Shown here: in pieces, positions 25,269 through 33,764 of the stretch
Position numbering within the stretch: the first letter of the stretch is position 1
How the letters are laid out: each line of letters begins with the position of its first letter
NCBI GenBank assembly: GCA_021776195.1
Contig: JAJFGK010000062.1
Coordinates: 36,980-100,979, forward strand
DNA: 64,000 nt
Source of the DNA: Kiloniellaceae bacterium
Lineage (GTDB): Bacteria > Pseudomonadota > Alphaproteobacteria > Kiloniellales > Kiloniellaceae
Direction: 5' to 3'
Made by a program: the position numbers and the translations under genes
The notes under the pieces: generated by a model
The model's input: the letters and a program-made list of their open reading frames with translations, nothing else
The model's database searches: none
What the model was told of the DNA's origin: nothing

Positions 25269-26071
25269 GATTTCTTTCTCCCTGCCGCCGTTATTTTGCC
25301 GGCGCGCGCGGTGCCCTCGCGGATCGTGGCGGCGCCGGCAGACAGACTGTCGCGCAGCAGCGCGCTGTCAATCCCATAGCAGATCAACTCGACCCCCTCG
25401 GCGAAACGCTCGACGCCTTCCGCCGGCGTGGCGACCAGCTGGCAGACCGGAACCCCGGCCGCCGCCGCCGCCGCGTCGATCCGCGCGATGGCCTCCTTGA
25501 ACCGCTTGTCCGAAAAGGCGCCGGCGATCCCCATGCTGGCCGACAGATCGAAGTGGCCGATCCAGAGGGCGTCGACGCCGCGGGTGCCGGCGATCGCCTC
25601 GACATCCTCCAGGCCATCGACGGTTTCGATCAGCGCCACCATGACGTTGGCGCGATTGGCCGCGGCCAGCTTGCGCCGGGGCTCGCCGGTCCTATAGCGG
25701 TCATGGGCCATGCCCAAGGCCACGCCGCGCCGCCCGGCGGGTGGGTAGCGCATGGCCCGGACCAGATCCCGCGCTTCGCCGGCCGAGCCGACCATCGGCA
25801 GCAACAGCGCCCCGGCCCCGGCATCCAGCGCGCGCGAGATATGATGCCCGGCCTTGGAGGGCGGCCGCAGGATGACCGGCAGGCCGGCGGCGTCGAAGTA
25901 GGCCAGCAGCGCCTTGAGGTCGCCCATGCCGAAGCCGCTGTGCTCCAGGTCCAGGAAGGCAAAGTCGAGGCTGGCCGCCTTGAGGATGTGGCCGATGCCC
26001 GGCGTGGCGAATTCGGCCACCATGGTGCCGATCTTCGGCCCCGGCTTCTTGAGCAGTTTGCGAAATGACAT
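25265..26071 (-). CDS. HpcH/HpaI family class II aldolase
   Basis: This 268-residue metal-dependent aldolase has the family motifs FAFLDLEHSGFGMGDL, LPMVGSAGEARDLVRAMRYPP and the metal-ligand glutamate and aspartate in ALIETVDGLEDV and GHFDLSASMG. Relatives cleave 2-keto-3-deoxyglucarate, 4-hydroxy-2-oxoheptanedioate or 2-keto-3-deoxy-rhamnonate to pyruvate or oxaloacetate and an aldehyde. It is the first gene of the nine-gene minus-strand block, so the block's promoter should lie in 26072-26296, where no clear operator was seen. Confidence 0.9.
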   Translation of the reverse strand: MSFRKLLKKPGPKIGTMVAEFATPGIGHILKAASLDFAFLDLEHSGFGMGDLKALLAYFDAAGLPVILRPPSKAGHHISRALDAGAGALLLPMVGSAGEARDLVRAMRYPPAGRRGVALGMAHDRYRTGEPRRKLAAANRANVMVALIETVDGLEDVEAIAGTRGVDALWIGHFDLSASMGIAGAFSDKRFKEAIARIDAAAAAAGVPVCQLVATPAEGVERFAEGVELICYGIDSALLRDSLSAGAATIREGTARAGKITAAGRKKS

Positions 26072-26296
26072 TGTGGGGGTCCCGCGGTTTCGTGGCTTGG
26101 GGCGCTGGCCGAGTCGATTAATCCCTATACAGAGACGACTCGACGCGGGCGAGGGGTATGTAGGTCAGTCGACAGGCCAAAATCAGAAGTGCGAAATACT
26201 CTGGACAGCTCCGCTTGGGAGTTTCCCATAGCCGGGCAATCGGGTGGGGAATGGGGCGCCGGCAATCTGGACGAATGCGAAACTCGTTGCCAGGAA

Positions 26297-27529
26297 TTAT
26301 GGCGAAGCAAGCTCATCGTACAGGAAGTAAACAAACTCAACATGCGGGTCTTCGCCCAGTTGATAAGCAAGATACTTGATGTTGGTTGGCTGGGTGCCGA
26401 GGGCGCTTGTGATACTGGTGAGCAATGTCTCTGAGTCCGATTTGATTTTGGCCGCGAGGTCTGTGTTTCCCGCGTCGAGGGCTTCTTGCAGTTTGGTTTC
26501 GTACTCCCGAATTCGTCTCCGAACCTGGGCCATCTCAATCGCGCCTCTGATGCCTATCGGCCTTAGCGCCTGAAGCTGTGCCTTGTTCACATAGAGTCGC
26601 AACAGGGCCTGATCGTTCCAATCGATTATTGTCTTGAGGGGATAAGCCGTTGAAAAGTGTATCTCCAACGGGTTCGAGAATGCCAGTTGCTGGATGTTCT
26701 TGATGTTTTCCTCATGCAACCGTTCAATCTCGTCAAAATCGATTCCTTCGATCTCTGAAAGATTAGATTGCCTCTCGGCATTGTCGGCCGCGTTGGAATC
26801 GGCGTTCATTTTCTGCTGTGTTTTCACACGGATGTAGCGAACGATTTCCGGATAAGGGAGGAAGCCGATGCCGAATGAGATGAATATGAGAAAGTCTTCG
26901 GCAAACATGAAGGTCGAAAAAAACGCGAATGCGATCGCAATAATCGGCTGGTAACTCAGTCTCAGTAAGAATTCTGGCGAGAGGTCTGCCGACGTGATGC
27001 GCGAGATTACGGAATAAAGCGCATAGGCCCAGGCACCGAGTAGGGCGGCGGTCGCAGAATTTGGGAACTTGCCCAACGTGGTTTGTAGGGTTCCGAACTC
27101 GGTGATTGGTAAGATTTTGTTGAACGCGAAGAAAAACAGAAACGAGTAAACCGCGGCGACAAATGCAAAGCTTCCCTGGTAACGCTTCAGCTGGTAGTTG
27201 GTCGCCAATTGCCTTTTGAGCTTTCGGACGCCACTAATATGGACTTGTAGTTTTCTCGCCAATTCGGAGCCCGCATTCTGTGGGTTTGCAGCCAGTTCCT
27301 CATTCCTCTTCGCCTCCAAGGATAATGCGAACCCATCGATCGTCTCTAATATGTAGTTGAGCCGAGTCTTCAGCGTACCCTTTAGATTGATCAGTATTAG
27401 GGTGATCAATGACAGTGGAAAAGCTGCCGCAACGGCGGCCCAAACAAGATTCTGTGGGAGTGGGGTACTGTGAAAAAATGCCGGAATGGCGAACACCAAA
27501 ATGACGGCGAACAGTGTTCCAATCAGCAT
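26297..27529 (-). CDS. multi-pass membrane protein with helical cytoplasmic domain, unrecognised, lower GC
   Basis: This 410-residue protein of no recognised family has two N-terminal transmembrane helices (LIGTLFAVILVFAIPAFF and a segment ending SLITLILI). A ~70-residue charged helical segment and about three or four more hydrophobic helices up to residue ~225 follow. The C-terminal half is soluble and helical, with IGIRGAIEMAQVRRRIREYE and a coiled-coil-like end. Base composition is clearly lower in GC than all neighbours and codons ending in A or T are frequent, pointing to recent transfer. It is alone on its transcript; GGAGG lies about 12 bases before the ATG. Function unknown. Confidence 0.8.
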   Translation of the reverse strand: MLIGTLFAVILVFAIPAFFHSTPLPQNLVWAAVAAAFPLSLITLILINLKGTLKTRLNYILETIDGFALSLEAKRNEELAANPQNAGSELARKLQVHISGVRKLKRQLATNYQLKRYQGSFAFVAAVYSFLFFFAFNKILPITEFGTLQTTLGKFPNSATAALLGAWAYALYSVISRITSADLSPEFLLRLSYQPIIAIAFAFFSTFMFAEDFLIFISFGIGFLPYPEIVRYIRVKTQQKMNADSNAADNAERQSNLSEIEGIDFDEIERLHEENIKNIQQLAFSNPLEIHFSTAYPLKTIIDWNDQALLRLYVNKAQLQALRPIGIRGAIEMAQVRRRIREYETKLQEALDAGNTDLAAKIKSDSETLLTSITSALGTQPTNIKYLAYQLGEDPHVEFVYFLYDELASP

Positions 27530-28064
27530 GATGATATTATCCTCCGAGGTACTCCAGGAATCTCAAGATAAAATCGGCGAATAGAAGTCCCATTTTGAGG
27601 GTAATGAACAACAATAGTTAATTGTATTAAGCTATGCAACCTATGGAAATTTGATTAGATGGGTCGCAATCGCCAAGGCTGGTTGCCAAGTTTTCTTTCT
27701 CAACAATAATATGAAAACCAACATATGCTGAGTATATAGAATCAGGCCCTCATGACCGTTCTTGCTCGCTAAGTGCGTGATGCGGTCGAAGTAGTAGCGA
27801 GGCGACGGTCTGATACCGAGCGAAACTGAGTTTGCTATATGTTCACTTGGCAAGCGCGACCTGGTGTCTGGAAGAATGCGCGCCAGCAGCGATGGCGAGG
27901 ACAGCCTCAGCGGCGAGTGAGCAGCCAACGACAACTCCTTTTGACCGTTGGTACAAGTCACAAGACACGACAGGGCGTCCCGAGAGGGGCCCCCTCCCTT
28001 GCCTTGTCCGTCTGGCGCGGCTACAGCCTAGGGCCTCATAAAATCAAAACTTGCGAGGGACGCG
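27530..28064. other. low-GC intergenic region containing repeat copy B
   Basis: 27530-27800 continues the low-GC character of the preceding gene and holds its presumed promoter. From 27846 to 27953 the sequence is a diverged copy of the two-hairpin repeat. The 106-codon minus-strand frame at 27641-27961 runs through the repeat and is not supported. GAGGG at 28071 minus a few bases is the ribosome-binding site of the next gene. Confidence 0.5.
27846..27953. repeat. dispersed two-hairpin intergenic repeat, copy B (degenerate)
   Basis: This copy shares CTTGGCAAGCGCGACC, GCGGCGAGTGAGC and the second hairpin end GACCGTTGGTA with copies A and C, in the same order and spacing. The left arm of the first hairpin is not recognisable and the second stem is weakened (CCAACGACAA), so this copy is decaying. 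Confidence 0.65.
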
Positions 28065-29606
28065 ATGAACGGAGCGGAAGGTCTTTATGCGGCTGCCTTG
28101 GCCGGCGGAATCGAGGTCTGTTTCGCCAATCCCGGCACCACCGAGATGCCGATGGTGGCCGGCCTCGACAGCCAGCCCGGCCTGCGCGCGGTGCTCGGTC
28201 TGCAGGAAAACGTGGTGACCGGCGCCGCCGACGGCTATGGCCGCATGGCCGGCAAGCCGGCCCTGACCATGGTCCACTTGGGACCGGGCTTCGCCAACGG
28301 CATCGCCAATCTGCACAACGCGCGCCGGGCGCGCACCGGGATCATCAATCTGATCGGCGAACACGCCACCTGGCACGCCCAGGCCGACGCGCCGCTGGCC
28401 AGCGACATCGAGAGCCTGGCGCGGCCGGTCTCGGCCCTGGTGCGGCGCTGCGATAGCGCCGCGGACATGCCCGCCGCCATGGTCGAGGCCTTCGCCTGCG
28501 CGACCAGCGGCTCGGGCGGCATCGCGACCCTGATCCTGCCGCACGACCTGCAGCTCGCCGACTGCGGCGGGGCCGTGCCGACCCCGACACGGGGCAGCCG
28601 GGCGGCGGTCGAGGAAGCCAAGATCGCGGCGGCGGCCACCTCCCTGAAGGGCGACAGGGCGCTGCTCTTCCTTGGCAACGCCGCCCTCAGCGAGGCCGGA
28701 CTGAAGGCCGCCGGGCGCATCGCCCAGGCGACCGGCTGCCGGATCATGAGCCAGACCTCGAACGGCCGGGCCGAGCGCGGCCTTGGGGTCCCCGCCTTCG
28801 AGAAGCTGCCCTACCTGCCCGAGATGGCGCTGGAGGCCTTGACCGGCGTCCGGGTCATGGTGCTGGCCGGCGCGCTGTCGCCGGTCGGCTTCTTCGGCTG
28901 GCCCGGCATGCCAAGCTCCATGGTCCCCGAGGGGACCGAGGTGGTGCCGATGGCCGACCCCGAGGAAGACATCGTCGGCGCCCTGGAGGCGCTTGCCGAG
29001 GCGGTCGGCGCCGGGCCGCTGGCGGCGGCCGCGGACCCCGAATTGCCGCCGCGCCCGACCGGCGCCCTAACCCCCGAGGCGGTCTGCGCGGCGATCGCCT
29101 GCGCCCAGCCCGAGGACACCGTTCTGGTCGACGAGGCGATCACCACCGGCTGGCTCTACCACGGCTTCTCCCAGGCGGCGCCGCGCTTCTCGCACCTGCA
29201 GATCACCGGCGGGGCCATCGGCCTCGGCCCGGCCCTGGCGCTGGGCGCGGCGGTCGGCGCGCCGGACCGTCCGGTGATCAATCTGCAGGCCGACGGCAGC
29301 GCCCTCTACACCTCCCAGGCGCTCTGGACCCAGGCCCGCGAGGGCTGCAAGGTGGTGACGGTGATCTGTTCCAACCGGCGCTACAACATCCTGCAGGTCG
29401 AGCTGCAGCGCGCCGGCCTGAACCGGCCCGGCCCCAATGCCCAGTCCCTGACCGAGCTCGACCGGCCGGGGGTCGACTGGGTCAGCCTGGCCAAGGGCTA
29501 CGGCGTGCCGGCCTCGGCGGCGGAGACCGGCGAGGAGTTGAGCGAGGCCATTGAGCGCGGCCTGGCCGGCGACGGCCCGACTTTGATCGAGGCGAGATTG
29601 CCTTAG
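28065..29606 (+). CDS. thiamine-diphosphate-dependent enzyme, acetolactate synthase large-subunit-like
   Basis: This 513-residue enzyme has the catalytic glutamate E48 in LGLQENVVTGAADGYGR. A middle domain follows, and then a diphosphate motif LQADGSALYTSQALWTQ ending in SNRRYN. It is shorter than IlvB and lacks a small subunit partner. Sequences of this shape are usually annotated as acetolactate synthase large subunit or benzoylformate decarboxylase-like, and the true 2-oxo-acid substrate is unknown. GAGG precedes the ATG. The gene stands alone between repeat copy B and a palindromic repeat, and converges with the M23 peptidase gene. It is only distantly similar to the enzyme at 8538-10220. 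Confidence 0.85.
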   Translation: MNGAEGLYAAALAGGIEVCFANPGTTEMPMVAGLDSQPGLRAVLGLQENVVTGAADGYGRMAGKPALTMVHLGPGFANGIANLHNARRARTGIINLIGEHATWHAQADAPLASDIESLARPVSALVRRCDSAADMPAAMVEAFACATSGSGGIATLILPHDLQLADCGGAVPTPTRGSRAAVEEAKIAAAATSLKGDRALLFLGNAALSEAGLKAAGRIAQATGCRIMSQTSNGRAERGLGVPAFEKLPYLPEMALEALTGVRVMVLAGALSPVGFFGWPGMPSSMVPEGTEVVPMADPEEDIVGALEALAEAVGAGPLAAAADPELPPRPTGALTPEAVCAAIACAQPEDTVLVDEAITTGWLYHGFSQAAPRFSHLQITGGAIGLGPALALGAAVGAPDRPVINLQADGSALYTSQALWTQAREGCKVVTVICSNRRYNILQVELQRAGLNRPGPNAQSLTELDRPGVDWVSLAKGYGVPASAAETGEELSEAIERGLAGDGPTLIEARLP

Positions 29607-29624
29607 AGAACAGTCTTCAAGTGC

Positions 29625-29737
29625 GTCATCCCGGAAAATGCGAAGGCATTTGTCCGGGATCTCGGCGGGACCGAACCCGCTGCACCAGGTCCCGGCTCGA
29701 TCTCCGGCCGAGGGCCGGATCCCGTCCGGGACGACGG
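29625..29737. repeat. imperfect palindromic intergenic element (GTCATCCCGG type)
   Basis: The element starts GTCATCCCGG and ends CCGGGACGAC, which pair in 9 of 10 positions. Between them are further inverted words (CCGGGATCTC, GATCTCCGG, GGATCCCG). This kind of element is a common extragenic palindrome in alphaproteobacterial genomes, from general knowledge. It fills the space between two convergent genes and may help end both transcripts. Confidence 0.65.
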
Positions 29738-29753
29738 GTAGCTCAAATTCGCC

Positions 29754-30833
29754 TTAGCGCAGCTCCACCGTGGCTTCGATGCGGCGCTCGATGGGGCCTT
29801 CGGGCGTGTTCCGGCGCAGCAGGGCTTCGCCCCGATAGAGCCCGGCCGGCCAGGCCGCGCCGCGCCTCTTGCGCCCGCTGTAGCCCCAGCGCCGGGCCTG
29901 GACCTTGGGCATGGTCTGGGTGGCGCTGGCGACCATCCCCTCGGGGCCGGTCAGGGTCAGGCTGATCTCGTCACCGGTCTGGACGCCGTAGGCGTCGTAC
30001 CAGAAAACCAGCAGCGGCGCCGCGACCGGGAGTGTCGCGGCCCGGTAGCGGCCCGCCTGGATGGCCCGGCCGTCGGGGGTCTCGATGGCAAAGCCGGCGG
30101 CCTGGAGCGTCACCGGCTGATAGGGCAGTGCCGCGAGCGCCTTGGCCTGCCACAGCGGTTGCGGCCCGGTACCGCAATCCGGGCCCGGCGTCAGGCCGCG
30201 GAAGGGATCGACCCTGCGTCCCTCGAAACGCACCGTCAGGTGCAGATGGGGAAACTCGGTCTTGCCCGACAGCCCGACCTGCCCCAGGGCCTGGCCGCGG
30301 GTCACGGTCTCGCCCTTGGCGGCCAGCAGGCTGTTCTGCTTCATGTGGCAGTACTGGGTGGTCCAGCCGCCGCCGTGATCGATCCGCAGCCCGTTGCCGC
30401 AGAAGCGGCCCTCCAGGTTGGCCTCGTCGATGTCCTTGACGTTGCGGTCGGCGACCTGGCCGCGCGTGGCGATCACCCGGCCCGCCGCCGCCGCGCGGAC
30501 CGTCACCCCCTCGGCCATGCGAACCAGATCGCCAATCGCGAAATCGGTGCCGCCATGGCCGTCGTAGGACCGTGGCCCGCAGGCGTAGTCCCGGGCGCCG
30601 GGCCCGGGATCGAGATCGACGTAGTTGGTCACCCAACAGTCCCTGTCGGGAATGCAGTCGAGCGGCAGGGCAAGGGCGATGGGGGAGGGGTCGCCGGCGG
30701 CACTGGCGGTCCAGCCGCCGAGGGCCAGGACCAGCCCCAGGACCGGCCCCAGGCCCAGGCCCAAGACCCGCCCCAGGATCGGCGTCAAGCCTGGGCCGCA
30801 CCGCCGGGCCGCGACGCGCGGCTCAGCCATCAA
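29754..30833 (-). CDS. M23 (LytM-type) metallopeptidase, exported
   Basis: This 359-residue protein has a signal sequence built of repeated Gly-Leu-Gly-Pro-Val-Leu words (GLGLGPVLGLVLALGG) and then a LytM domain. The zinc ligands are in HGGTDF (H-x3-D) and FPHLHLTV (H-x-H), with the catalytic-site histidine in TTQYCHMKQNSLL. Several cysteines suggest a periplasmic, disulfide-bonded protein. It should cut peptidoglycan peptide bridges or activate an amidase. The C-terminal ~130 residues form a separate beta-rich region. The start overlaps the stop of the upstream small membrane-protein gene by 11 bases, indicating coupling. Confidence 0.9.
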   Translation of the reverse strand: MMAEPRVAARRCGPGLTPILGRVLGLGLGPVLGLVLALGGWTASAAGDPSPIALALPLDCIPDRDCWVTNYVDLDPGPGARDYACGPRSYDGHGGTDFAIGDLVRMAEGVTVRAAAAGRVIATRGQVADRNVKDIDEANLEGRFCGNGLRIDHGGGWTTQYCHMKQNSLLAAKGETVTRGQALGQVGLSGKTEFPHLHLTVRFEGRRVDPFRGLTPGPDCGTGPQPLWQAKALAALPYQPVTLQAAGFAIETPDGRAIQAGRYRAATLPVAAPLLVFWYDAYGVQTGDEISLTLTGPEGMVASATQTMPKVQARRWGYSGRKRRGAAWPAGLYRGEALLRRNTPEGPIERRIEATVELR

Positions 30834-31059
30834 CCACCTGCAGCGTATAGAGCAGCGCGAAGACGCAACTGACCACGGCGGAAACGAGGCTGGCCCGCTT
30901 CTTGAGACGGGCGCTTTCCTCCGCGTCGACTTCCTCGACCCAGCGCTCGGCGCGGCGCAGCGAAACCCGGTAAATCACATTGCGCAGCGGCAGATAGAGC
31001 ACGGCCGCCAGGAGCAAGGCCCAGAGGTATTTGTACTGCGGCGAAAGGAAGTCCGCCAT
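30823..31059 (-). CDS. 78-residue two-helix membrane protein
   Basis: The protein begins MADFLSPQYKYLWALLLAAV, has a charged middle (RRAERWVEEVDAEESARLKK) and a second hydrophobic segment near the C-terminus (SAVVSCVFALLYTLQVV). GAGGACAGGA precedes the ATG at 31059; an in-frame ATG at 31173 would add 38 unlikely residues. It overlaps the M23 peptidase gene and is divergent from the XRE regulator. The family is not recognised. The two products may act together at the inner membrane, by genetic coupling only. Confidence 0.7.
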   Translation of the reverse strand: MADFLSPQYKYLWALLLAAVLYLPLRNVIYRVSLRRAERWVEEVDAEESARLKKRASLVSAVVSCVFALLYTLQVVDG

Positions 31060-31208
31060 TCCTGTCCTCTTCGTCGGATGGGCCACCTTAACGGCCTTGG
31101 GCCGCTTCGAGAAAGCACCGATTGCCGACCCAGGGGCCGGTGTTTGAAAAAGCCCCTGTGATGATAGGGACAATCGTGTAAATCTGTAAAAAAATTTGGT
31201 GGGAGACG

Positions 31209-32921
31209 ATGGCGAGACAGGTATTTCTGGGCCAGACCCTGAAGCGCCTCCGAAACGAGCGCGGCCTTACCCAGGTCAAGATGGCCAAGGCACTGGGAAT
31301 TTCGCCCAGCTATCTCAACCTGATCGAACACAACCGGCGCAGTTTGACGCCGGCGCTCCGGGCCAGGCTGGTCGAGGACTTCGGACTGGAACTGGACTCG
31401 CTCTCCGGGGCAAGGGAGGCCCGGCTGCGCGACGAGCTGGCCGAGGTCTTCGGCGATCCGCTCTTTCTCGGCCGGGTCCTGAGCGATGTCCGCTTCGTCG
31501 AACTGGTCGCCAGCGCGCCGGAGTTCTGCCACGCGATCGTCAGTCTCTATCAGGCCTATCGCAGCCTGAAGACCGACCACGAGACCCTGAGCGAGCGCCT
31601 CACCGACGATCCCTATCTTTCGGAAACCAGCCACCAGTTGCTGACGTTGCTGACCTCGGTGCGGTCCTTTGCCGAGATTCTCCAGGACAATGCGGGCCTG
31701 TCGGAAGACAAGCGGCGCGACTTCGCCGGCGTTCTGGTAGCCGAAAGCGAGCGCCTGACCGAACTGGTCCGCGGTCTCTTCGAGTTCATCGGCGACGGCG
31801 GGCTCGGCAGCGCCACCGCCGCCGACCTGCCGCGCGACGAGGTCAACGAGACGCTTCAGTCCGAGGGCAACTACTTTCCCGCTCTGGAGGATGCGGCGGA
31901 GGATCTGCGTCGCGAAGTCCTCGGCGGTGGCGACGAGCCTAACCTCACTTTCGATGTTCTTGTGCGTTTCGCGAAGGCCCGTTTCGGCCTCGCGGTCACC
32001 CTTGGCGAGACAGCCGCGCCGCCCGACGGTTCAGCCGGCGACGGCCTGACTGGAGATGGCCTGACTGGAGATGGTCTATCCGGCGACATCATGGCCGATC
32101 CCGAACGCGGGCTTGCGGCCTCGCTCTGGCGTTTCGACCGGAAGGCCGGGGCGATCTTCTTCGACAACAGTCTGGCGCCGGCCAGCCGGCGCTTCCAGCT
32201 TGCCCGTCTTTTGGCATTGGAGGCCGAGCCGGCACTCGTCGAGACGCTGCTGTCCGAGGCGGGGCTTTCTTCGCTGCAGGCCGAGGACCTCTATCGCTAT
32301 GGCCTGGGCGGTTATCTGGCGGCGGCCCTGCTGATGCCCTACGCGGCCTTTCGTGAAGCCGCGATCGCCTGCCGTTACGACATCGACAGGCTGGCCCGGC
32401 GCTTTGGCGGCAGTTTCGAACAGGTGGCTCACCGCTTGACGACGCTACAGCGGCCAGGCGCCGAGGGAATTCCCTTTCATCTGGTCACGGCCGATGTCGC
32501 GGGAAACATCCTGAAGCGGTTTTCCGCCTCCGGGCTGACCTTGCCGCGCTTTGGCGGGCTCTGCCCCCGCTGGGTCCTGCACGAGGCCTTCGCCACGCCG
32601 GACCGGGTCTGCCGGCAACTCGTCGAGTTGCCGGACGCGGCGCGCTTCCTCTTCATCGCCAAGGCCATCCCGCGTCCCGGTCGCGGCTATGGCGACCGCG
32701 GCGGTTCGGTCAGCGTGATGCTGGGTTGCGACACGACCTACGGCAAGCTGACGGTTTATGGCGATGACCTGGTGTTCGATGGGCCGGCGGGCTATCGCCC
32801 GATTGGGCTCAACTGCCGGCATTGCCCGCGCCCCGATTGCCGCCAGCGTGCCCTTCCCTGGGTCGGCGCCGGTCCGGCGGGGCATAGCCATGGGGTGACA
32901 GACAAGGGAGCGCCGCGTTAG
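31209..32921 (+). CDS. XRE-family regulator of ScfR type with an embedded DHp-like (HisKA-like) segment
   Basis: This 570-residue protein has an N-terminal helix-turn-helix (residues 8-62, LKRLRNERGLTQVKMAKALG...SPSYLNLIEHNRR), like RamB/ScfR short-chain acyl-CoA-responsive regulators. The C-terminal ~300 residues are the IrrE-like and DUF2083-type region with paired cysteines (LNCRHCPRPDCRQRALPW). Between them, residues 139-196 read like a kinase dimerisation domain: SHQLLTLLTSVRSFAEILQD aligns to SHELRTPLTSIRSFSEILAD of the kinase at 33765-36572. About 29 of 54 positions match and a histidine (H142) is at the phospho-acceptor place. A GDGLT repeat (three units) sits at ~277-291. The response regulator gene follows 103 bp downstream. 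GGGAG precedes the ATG. Confidence 0.85.
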   Translation: MARQVFLGQTLKRLRNERGLTQVKMAKALGISPSYLNLIEHNRRSLTPALRARLVEDFGLELDSLSGAREARLRDELAEVFGDPLFLGRVLSDVRFVELVASAPEFCHAIVSLYQAYRSLKTDHETLSERLTDDPYLSETSHQLLTLLTSVRSFAEILQDNAGLSEDKRRDFAGVLVAESERLTELVRGLFEFIGDGGLGSATAADLPRDEVNETLQSEGNYFPALEDAAEDLRREVLGGGDEPNLTFDVLVRFAKARFGLAVTLGETAAPPDGSAGDGLTGDGLTGDGLSGDIMADPERGLAASLWRFDRKAGAIFFDNSLAPASRRFQLARLLALEAEPALVETLLSEAGLSSLQAEDLYRYGLGGYLAAALLMPYAAFREAAIACRYDIDRLARRFGGSFEQVAHRLTTLQRPGAEGIPFHLVTADVAGNILKRFSASGLTLPRFGGLCPRWVLHEAFATPDRVCRQLVELPDAARFLFIAKAIPRPGRGYGDRGGSVSVMLGCDTTYGKLTVYGDDLVFDGPAGYRPIGLNCRHCPRPDCRQRALPWVGAGPAGHSHGVTDKGAPR

Positions 32922-33024
32922 GTTTTCCTCGGGCCTGGACACCGCCGCTGGTTGGCAAGTCAGCGGTGCTCGGGGAGCGCCCGGGGAGGGCCCGGGGAGG
33001 GGAGGAGAAGGGACGGCCAAGCCA

Positions 33025-33429
33025 ATGGCATACAAAATCCTGGTCGTGGAGGACGAACCGAACATTGTCGATTCGCTGTCCTTCCTCATGAAACAGGCGG
33101 GCCACCAGGTGCGTGTGGCGCGCGATGGCGATGCCGCCCTGCGGACCATCGAGGCGCAGGTCCCCGACTTGGTGATTCTGGATGTCATGTTGCCGCGGCG
33201 CGACGGCTTCGAGGTCTGCCGCAAGATCAGGGAAAAGGAGGGCTGGAGCGGGATCAAGGTCATGATGCTGACCGCCCGCGGCGGCGAGCTGGACCGGCGC
33301 AAGGGCCTCGAGCTGGGCGCCGACGACTATGTGACCAAGCCCTTCTCGAACCGCGATATCCTGGAGCGGGTCGGCCGGCTCTTGACCCCGGGCGACGAGA
33401 ATGGGGAGGCCCGTGGCGATGCGGAGTAG
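33025..33429 (+). CDS. single-domain response regulator (CheY-like)
   Basis: This 134-residue receiver domain has no output domain. The acidic pair is in VVEDEPN, phospho-acceptor D53 in LVILDVMLPRRDG, switch threonine T83 in MMLTARG and lysine K105 in DDYVTKPF. A single-domain receiver needs a downstream partner; the adjacent XRE regulator with a DHp-like segment is the obvious candidate. The last 11 bases overlap the start of the small membrane-protein gene, which in turn abuts the kinase gene, so receiver, small protein and kinase form one translational unit. Confidence 0.93.
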   Translation: MAYKILVVEDEPNIVDSLSFLMKQAGHQVRVARDGDAALRTIEAQVPDLVILDVMLPRRDGFEVCRKIREKEGWSGIKVMMLTARGGELDRRKGLELGADDYVTKPFSNRDILERVGRLLTPGDENGEARGDAE

Positions 33430-33763
33430 CCGGCGGCCGCCGCGCGATGCCCAGGCCGGCTCATTCGAGAAGTCCGGCCCCTATGCCAAGACCGGCGGAC
33501 AGTTCCGCGAACGAACCGTCATTCTCTTCTGTCTCGCCCTCCTTGCCTTGAATCCGCCGCTGCTGTCGATCTTCTCCAAGCCGGTTCTGGTCTTCGGCTT
33601 CCCGCTGCTCTATCTCTATCTCTTCTCGGTTTGGGGCTGCATCATCGTCCTGATTGCCTTCAATGCCCGGGCGCGGTCGCGCGAAAGCGACGAGCCGGGC
33701 GACCCGGCCGGCCCCGGACAACCCGGCCGTTGGGCAGGAACCTCGCGCCGGGACGGCGCTTGA
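33419..33763 (+). CDS. small two-helix membrane protein, possible accessory of the SLC5-kinase
   Basis: This 114-residue protein has two hydrophobic helices (VILFCLALLALNPPLLSIF and FGFPLLYLYLFSVWGCIIVL) and basic, proline-rich ends. The shape and the GFPLLYLYLF...VLIAFNARARS segment recall the small subunit (DUF4212 type) that accompanies some sodium:solute symporters. It overlaps the receiver gene by 11 bases and its TGA is one base from the kinase ATG. It is therefore probably a structural or regulatory partner of the symporter part of that kinase. The ATG at 33419 with GGGGAGG upstream is preferred over 33401. Confidence 0.75.
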   Translation: MRSSRRPPRDAQAGSFEKSGPYAKTGGQFRERTVILFCLALLALNPPLLSIFSKPVLVFGFPLLYLYLFSVWGCIIVLIAFNARARSRESDEPGDPAGPGQPGRWAGTSRRDGA

Positions 33764-33764
33764 G

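Noticed and set aside
27641..27961. 106-codon minus-strand frame
   Set aside because: It crosses repeat copy B and an AT-rich non-coding stretch and has no plausible start signal.
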